Origin: Gigantopelta aegis
Lineage: Eukaryota > Mollusca > Gastropoda > Neomphalida > Peltospiridae
Direction: 5' to 3'
Length of the DNA: 64,000 nucleotides
Assembly: GCF_016097555.1 (NCBI RefSeq)
Contig: NC_054711.1
Coordinates: forward strand, 34,741,395 to 34,805,394
Part shown: piece after piece, positions 26,801-35,800 of the stretch
How positions within the stretch are numbered: position 1 is the first letter of the stretch
Layout of the letters: every line of letters starts with the position of its first letter
Position numbers and translations under genes: made by a program
The notes under the pieces: model-generated
What the model saw: only the letters and a program-made list of their open reading frames with translations
Told to the model about the DNA's origin: nothing
Database searches by the model: none

Positions 26801-29800
26801 TACTGAAAGAAGAAGAAGAGTTATGGGAGAAACTTCTGCCAATGCATTGGCAATGTCACGATGAGACGTAACATCCGTGTCATTGACAGACAAATGGCGA
26901 ACTGTATTATTGGATTCTTTCCCCTTGATTTTATATATCCTATTCCAGACAGATTTCACAGATATTTGAGAAGTCAACTTGGAGACATAATTTCTCCAAG
27001 ATGATTTCTTACTCTGTCTGATAGTTTTACGAGCCTTTGCCCAAGCAATGCGATAACTATTCAGGTTATCCCCGGTAGGTTCGCGTTTGAACCTCTCGAG
27101 GGTCCAGTTTCGCTCTTTGATTGCATCTTTGCATGTCTCATTGAACCATGGTTTATTGAAACGCTTCGGTACTGCCGAAGTCTTAGGAATAGTTTCCTCT
27201 GCAATATCTTTCAAGATGGAGGTGAACAAAGACATGGGATCATCGGCACCAGTCATGGCAGTTTGTTGCAGTCGAGTGCTGCATAGATGCCGAAATTGAT
27301 CCCAGTTTGCCCCTGTCAACCTCCATCTCTGAACTCTTTCAAGTGATGGAGGTCCATTATTCTCCAAAATAACTGGAAAGTGGTCACTACCACAAGGGTC
27401 TGGACAAACTTTCCATGAGAAATCAAGACAAAGTGATGGACTACAAAGGGTTAAATCAATGGATGTGAAAGAACCACTTGCAGGATGAAAGTATGTATGA
27501 CTTTTATCATTAAGTAATATTAAGTCATTTTTGAGAATTAAGTCTTCTAATTGTTTACCTCTAGTGTTTATGTCATCGCATCCCCACAAAGTGTGGTGTG
27601 CATTAAAATCTCCCATGATAATAAAGGGAGTAGGGAGTTGATCAAGAAGACCTTGAAAGTCCCTAGTGCTAAAATTGTAATTGTTTCGAGGGGGTAAATA
27701 AACTGAACAGAGAGTAATAGTTTTATGAGCTGTGACCTTTACGCCACAGCTTGTAAAGTCGACTTTAATATGACTTCACTCTGGGGAATGTTTTCATTTA
27801 CAATAATGGAAACGCCCCCAGACGCTCTGTTTTCACTCTGTTGACATTTATGGTAGAGATTAAATCCTCTGATGTTAATACTGTCAGTATCCTTCAGGAA
27901 AGTTTCCTGAAGACACACTGCAAGAGGATTATACTTTTGAATTAGAAGACTTAATTCATCAAAATTGGGCCTAAGCCCACGACAGTTCCACTGGATAACT
28001 TTATTTTCCATCGGGAGGAAGTATGGGTTTTATCTTTGGCTTTGCTGGTGGTCTTTGTGATCGGCAATGATCTGGAGATGAAATCTCCATATCATCATCA
28101 CCGATATCAGCCAAAGTATCATACATATTGCTGATCGGGACTGAACGTAATTCGATCTTTTTCAGCCTACCAGACAGTACTTCTGTAGCTTTCTTTGGAG
28201 ATTTCTTTGTGTCATTGCCTGTCTTAGGGAGACTAGTGCTCGACCTATTTGGTGGATTTTTAAAATCCAGTGACACTTGAGTTTCAATTTCCTTTTTCTG
28301 GGGTGTGATTTTTTTTCTTTTGTGCTGCTTTTTGCACCTGTTTTTGCGTCTTCTCAATATCAGACAGTTTCTTGTACTTGGCTTCATCACAATGCCAAGT
28401 GAGGTCTGTGTTGACTGCAACACTTTTAGTGGCGACTTTGGCAGCAGCTGCAGCTGCATATGACTTGTCACCGACTGTAGGTGTTGCTGTCTCCACCAAC
28501 CTCCTGGCATCCGTGAAGGACAGTTTATTTTGTACCTTCACCTGTTGAACTCTTTTTTCCAGCTTCCACCACGGACACTCTCGCGAGTATGCACAGTGGT
28601 TTCCCTTGCAGTTGATACAAAGTGTATCGTTCTTACATGTCTTGCTGTCATGGTCAAATAGACCACAACGAGCGCATGTAAGTTTTCTACGACATGTGTT
28701 CTGACCATGGCCAAACCGCTGGCATTTGAAGCAACGCAAGGGGTTTGGAATAAAGGGTTCAACAGGAATATTAAGGTAACCGGCTTTGACAGATTGAGGA
28801 AGGGTAGGGACGTTAAAGGTGAGGATACAAGTATTCGTCGGTAACAAGTCATTGTTTCGACGAACCTTTATCCTCCTCACCGCAGTAACACCCTGAGAAC
28901 TTAAATTTTCGCAGATTTCTTCTTCAGTAACACCTTCCAAATCTCTGCATCTGATCACTCCCTTTGACGAGTTGAGGGAGGTATGCGGAGTTACCTTAAT
29001 CGGCACGTTACAAAAAACTGTCGACTTGAGGAGGCAAGTTGAATGCTTGTTAGTTGAACATTCAACCAACAGCCCATTTTTAATTTTTTTAACTGATTTT
29101 GGCTCACCAGCCAAGCCAACAATTGCCTTTTGAATGGCAAACGGGGATAATTTGTTCAAGGCCCCATCATCAGTAGAACTGATGACAAGAAACCTTGGCC
29201 AATTTTGTGAAGAAATCACTTTGGATTTCTTCACACTTTTCTTTGATTTCATGGACTCCTCGTCCGAAGACAAGAAGTCCGAAACTTCAGTGTGGACCCT
29301 TTTCAGGGTCCCATCAGAATTTGTAATAAATTTTTTGGTTAAATCCATATTTAATGAATAAAAGGTTCATCATCCATGCCCCCCACCCTCCACTGAGTCC
29401 AACAAGGGAACATGGTGCTGCGGATAACCAGCAGACAGCCATGCCAGGGATACATGGTTGATATACTTGGGCATTAAGAAAACAAAATCACCCAATTGAC
29501 CCTAGCCACCGCCCCAAGAGTAACAAATACATATGGTATATAAAACAATGTTTGCTCTTGACTAAATGTAAACAAAACAAAGATTGTGTGCTCTCGAGCT
29601 TGGCGTGACCAGCCGATTGATCAGGTCCGGCCTACCTGACCGCCCGTCTATTTGAACTCCGGGCCAAATTAAGTGATGTATTGCATGCAAGTCCATATAA
29701 TCGATCCTCCATCATAGTTGTACGTGTAAGGGGGTAGTAATTATATGTCCAGGGGGAGCAAATTGATTCCCTTCACCCCCAAATATGAATATAATAAATA

Positions 29801-32800
29801 AGTATAACTATAAATAACAAAGACGAGGTTCAGGATCTGAAGGGCTTTAATAATAGAGTTAAAAGAAATAGAAGTCAATCAGAACACTGGGGTTTCCATA
29901 TATCACTGTTATATTAAACCCTTGAGCTACTTTTTGTTTCGCATTTGGATAATAATAATTTATATTTTCTTAGTCCCAATGAATGTCACTAATATTTGAT
30001 TTTTAATTTTAACAATTAAGGACGGGCGGGGTGCAGCCCAGTGGTAAAATGCTCGCTTGAAATGCTGTCGGTCTGGGATTGCATGATCCCTGTCGGTGGG
30101 CCCATTGGGCTATTTCTCGCTACTAATGGAAACATTTTGCAAATTTCCTTTCTGAGATGATAAGTCAAAATTACCAAATGTTTGACATCCAATAACCGAT
30201 GATTAATAGATCAATGTGCTCTAGTGGTGTTATTAAACAAAATAAACTTCAACAATTATGGCATATGCGAAAAACATTAATGAACATAGAGATTTACCAA
30301 TATAAAAAAAAACTAAGTAAAAAATCGTGAAACATACATAATAACAGGTCACATATACTGAATTTGAGGTATAAAAAGTCAGACAACTAGGTAGAATTTG
30401 TTTATCACGGTTAACATTTCCGCGACAGTCGATTAGGCCTATGGATTTTAAAATTGATCATCATGTCAGTAGAGCTCCAACTGATCAATTTTCGATTATA
30501 ATCCATCTTCAGCCCACCAATAAAAATAACATTAATCAACATAACAACATTACTAATACATATAACAAGCCAGATTTGTATCGTTATTTACAGGGAGTAG
30601 GACAAAAAACCTACAGTTTGTCTTCAAGTGTGTGTGTATTGGAAGGGTGACAAATTCTCTATTTCCTAAACACCCATTGGAGAGAACACCCAGTTTTTTA
30701 TACATTTTATCGCATAACGATCAAGTGGAATATCGATTTGATGACCTCTGATTGATTGTTTGATGGCAATAATCCATCGCCACAGCTATAGCACCCCATA
30801 AAATAAGAACAACAAAAATTGAGTGCTTTGTGCAGATGTAATTTAATAATTGAAATTGAATGTGATGTGATATATATGTTAACTGCAAGCTGTAAATACG
30901 TTTTAGTCCGAAAAATATTTTAATTTCTTTTAAACTATGTTGTTGAGGATTTGTATGAAATAGAATTTTACAAGAGTGTCCATTAGATAGATACTATTTA
31001 CATTGAATTTTTGGTTTAAAACATATCCAACTCGTTTCTGCTTGGTAGATACGTTTTGAAACAACTGGTAAGATCAATAGCATCTAAAGGCCACTCATGT
31101 ACATGTGGTATTCTATTTACATGTACATGAAAACAAAATAATAATAATATAAAAATCCACACCACAGAAACCCGGGACAAAACAATAAATTGTGTGTCCA
31201 TCATATTATGTTAAATAATTGACTACGTGTACATTAATGTGTATCGGACATCGCTATGAAAACAATTGACTGGAATGATTAATTTCTCTCCTAACTTAGA
31301 TTATGGGGTGTTACTTATGATTCTACCATATTGACCATTTATATTTAATCCTTTTGTAGTGTTATTTAAAAAAAATTCAAATGTTAAGTAATTAGGAGGA
31401 GCTAAACATTAATCATTGAACTAATCTTAGTGGAGTGATAGGCAGCCACAGTGATAGCTTCCCTTAAATGGTGAGGTCTGATACTGCAAAATACATGAGA
31501 AAACAAATGTGATGTCCATCAAAGCTCACAGGTAATTTCGACTGCCGATGCAATTGTTGATCCACTTGCAATGATGGTCGCAGTCTGAAACACACTTGTT
31601 GCATATTCTGCAATGTTTTGTGTTCTCAGCACTACAAAATCAAACAGAATGATATAGTAGTAATCATAAAAGATAATATAATGGAAGGTAAAACAATTTA
31701 TTTTCATTTTATTGTGTTATTTTAAATTAGATAAAATTAACTGCATGTCAAACAATTTTCATTTCTCATAACTATCCATGACCAATTACGGTACTTAAAA
31801 ATTCAATGACTTTCCAAACCTGAAAAATTGTGTTTGAAAACTCTATGAGATGTACATTGTATACATGACTTATTTCCACGAATCCTGTACAATTTTAACC
31901 CAAAACAAGGCTTTGGTTTCAATGTTTGAATGTAGACTAGCAAGGTGACAAGTCATTTTATGGTTTGACAAATTAAGGTTTCTACACACTTGAACTATAC
32001 CATATGTCTTTCAACAAAAATTAATTATTGTTTTGTACTGCAAGCATTGAAGACAAATGACATTAAATATTAAAAAAAATTTACAAAACAATTACAAATG
32101 TAAAGCCATAACACAGCAGTAAAGAGGGAAGGAAAACAACATTTCCAAAATGGAAAAAGTAAAAACTCATCTTACTGAATTTTCTTACTGGCAAGAAACC
32201 AAAATACACATGTACCTTAAATACCAGTATACATAACTTAAACTTAAAGCCGCTGAGCCTAGCTTCACAGGTGCAAACATGTTTTTATTTGGGGTTTTAT
32301 TAGCCACATCAAATTAATTTTTAGCCACTTCTTTTTCTAAGTGCTAATCATCATCCAGTCTGGAAAACCACACGAGTCAGGGTTATTAACAGGTTTATTT
32401 TGTTTTTAGTCCCCTTCCAGTTCAACCAGCCGGGACTATAGGTTTCGTCACCGTCCTTTGGTGTGTCTGTCTGTCCGTCAGTCTGTCCCAGATGTAGTTT
32501 TCCTGACTTTTTTCACAATGCTTAATAATTCAAGATACTGCATGAGCTAAACTTTTGTTTATCTTTATCATGTATTGTTATGGACCAAGTTGTACATTCT
32601 TAGTAATTTAATCATTTTACACAGTTATGGCCCTTGAACTTAGGAGATACGAAAAACAAATTTCCAGACTTTTCACAGTAGTTAAAGATAGTGAGCTAAC
32701 ATTTTATGTATTGCTTTATTATGTTTTGTTACAAATGAAGTTTGATTTCCATCGCGATTTCCCTTTTTACTACAGAGGTACATGTATGACATGATTTTTA

Positions 32801-35800
32801 TGGTGATTTATCCATTTTTCAAAGAGTTATGGCCTTGAACTTCGGATATAATAAAGTTTGATATTTTCCATATTAAAAAACACTATTAACGAATTGTCTG
32901 TAAGTTCCTTGATAGCGTCAACGAGTTACTAAAAATTCACGCGTGCGCAATTGGAATTTGATATAGGTCTATTTAAAATGATTCAGTATATTAAATATAT
33001 CGATGTCTTGTGTACATTTCAGTTATTTTGACAGTCTATTTATATTGATGTGGACATTTCAGTTCTATTTTGACAGTCTATTTATATTTATGTGGACATT
33101 TCAGTTCTATTTTCAGTCTATTTATATTGATGTGGACATTTCAGTTCTATTTTGACAGTCTATTTATATTGATGTGGACATTTCAGGTCTATTTTGACAG
33201 TCTATATTGATGTGGACATTTCAGTTCTATTTTGACAGTCTATTTATATTGATGTGGACATTTCAGGTCTATTTTGAGTCTATTTATAGCCGAATGAATT
33301 GTATTCAGTATATTAAATATATCAATGTCTTGTGGTCATTTCAGGTCTACATTGACAGTCTATTTATAGCCGAATTAATTCATGGTTCATACAGGCAAGG
33401 ACCCATAAAATTCAAGGACTTTTCAAGGACCTACCTTATGTTTTCAAGGACCATAAATACAAACCGTAACCAGCCTTTTCGTGCGATTTGAGTGCGCTCT
33501 CGCCCATGGTGCCAATGTTAATATCCTTGTGACAACAGGAACACACAGCCTTTGACACGTCCTTACTCTCTCTGATCCACACATATTTTCGACACCACGT
33601 TTTGTTAAAAACACACTTTCTACTAGGCATGTTTAAATTTGAATATGTGCTTGCAAAAACTTCAAAATCTAAGTGATTCCGTGTCGTCTAGCCTGACTAT
33701 TGTTTGCAGTTCTCAAAATGAGGCTATTACGCTCGTCAGTAATCAGCAAATCTCGGCTGAGGCATTCGGAACATAGCATTTGTCCCGGAATGGGCCGAGT
33801 ATATTCGGGTCGCGGAACGTCGCGAATTCTGGAATGAAAGTGCGAACACGGAAGTACGAATGCTAAATTTCTTTTGAGAATGTTCCGTAATTTCTGGTTA
33901 AAATGACGCGGCAGTCGCACTTTTCAAGGACTTTTGCACTTTTCAAGGAATTTTCATTTCAAACTCCTAAATTCAAGCACTTTTCAAGACCGTGCGAACC
34001 ATGGAATTGTATCATGAAAATGTTTCTTTTGTTGTTCAGTATAGTTTACACATCTAGAGGTAGCAGAAGATAGCACCTTTAAAATGCACCCCATTTTGAA
34101 TAAAATATTTTATGAGTTTGAAAATAGTTCAGAAATTGGATCTTTTACAAGAATTGCACCTGCTTTTATAGTAGAGTTGAATTTTTTCCATTTATGTCAC
34201 TATGGTGGACAGTGTGTTATCAGGGTTGAAGATTAGCAGTCGCCCGGTCGCCCGTGGTGACCTCTATTGGTTAAGGGCAACCAAGAATTTTACAAAGGTA
34301 GTCCATTGGGCAATCATCGATTTTAAAGTCTGGCGAGTATGGTACTACCAGCTAAAAAAGAAACGCACTGGAACTGAATCAAATGACAAATGTGACAAAA
34401 GACACTGTGTCTCTGCTGGCACGAACTACAGATCTGGCAGGAGACGATATTATTGAACGTGTTCTATATTTTAACAGGGATAGGCTAACCAGATTAAGTT
34501 TCAGCTTCTACCATTTTGGTCTAGGGCTGTAAACAAATATAGCTCAAAACATATTGTAGACACTTGATTTTTTATTTTTTTAAGTCCCCGGCTTATTGGA
34601 ATGGACTGGATACGTCATAATTATCTAGTAGACCTACTTTTTGACATTATTAAATGTTATGGCACAAATAAATCCTATTTAATTAGCTTACTAATATTTT
34701 ATTCTAGGACAAAATCAAAATTTATCTTGTAGTTTTAACTCACACTAATAACAATGAAATTTTCCATTACTACAGGGATTATTCCAAAAGTCAATTGATT
34801 GGCATGTAAATATAAAATTCCTATAAAAAACATAGTAATTTATTAAACTGTATGGGTATTTGGGAAAAGTGTGGATGATTCCATCAATCTTATCTAGTGC
34901 CTTGTCTATAGAACAACCATTCCCGAGAAAATCCTTTACTTGAGAGTTCATCTCTCTTGCCTCGCCATAGAGGACTGCCACTGACTAATTTACTAAAACA
35001 GGCACAGTACCACCTTTTATGGTTTTAGTATCTTTATACTGCAATATCGATTACGTCAGAGACAATGCACCTCAAACTGCATAAATTGGCTGAACTAGCA
35101 TTTTTGTATTAAACATTATATTAAATCTGTATCATTTAATTGTCATTTGTAAAGAAACATTTTTATTTATAATGGATTTCTTTTTCAAAAAAAAGATTTT
35201 GGAATTTGTATGAGTTTAAAACTTAATATGGTTTTTTAATATGAATTACAACTTCATTCATTATGAAGTTACATGCCAATTCATCGGTTTTCTTCCGACG
35301 CAAACAGACTGTATACATGGTTATTATTATATATGGGTATTATTCAACAAAGAAAATTCTTTTGATTTTTGTTGTGCAGCTAAATTGGAGGGTTAGTTGA
35401 ATTTGAGAAGGGCCAGTAAGATTTTTCTTCAACTGGCCCTGGTGGCGACCATGATTTTCATGTTAATTTTCAACCCTGTGTTATTATTTACTTCCATGCC
35501 ACCTAGAGTGAGCAGCGTAAACTGTGTGGGCGTGTACTTACACATGTACTTCACACAGATTGCAGTAGTGGTTCTCAATTACGTGCTTGTGTTTGCTGCT
35601 GTCAAAGTCGGCCAATGTCTGCTGGACGGATTTCTTCAATATGGCCTCATCCGCTGGGTTGATAGTCGTGACAACAATGACACACACCATGTACACAGTG
35701 CTCGCCAAGCCGTTTATCTAGCTATGTGTCAAGAATCATATCTCACATACAAAAAATTATTCCCACCTTTGCTCAACAGAGGAGAAGACAGTGGAATGAA

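Larger units (their letters stand above)
24124..29665 (-). mobile_element. Jockey-like non-LTR retrotransposon, nearly complete copy B
   Basis: Contains a 5' UTR (29665-29349, left limit approximate), ORF1 with three zinc knuckles, ORF2 with endonuclease, reverse transcriptase and RNase H, and a 3' region of about 200 bp ending in GTGTCGTTAAACAAACATTC and (AATC)n on the element strand. Few lesions are visible, so it is young. It lies in intron 3 of the palmitoyltransferase gene, antisense to nothing: it has the same orientation as the host gene. Confidence 0.92.

Noticed and set aside
31519-31707. 62-codon minus-strand frame over the DHHC exon
   Set aside because: It is the wrong frame; the neighbouring frame encodes the DHHC motif with fitting splice phases.
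32985-33375. Plus-strand 94-codon frame at 33207-33491
   Set aside because: It is a translation of the 42-bp minisatellite running into the hAT end.
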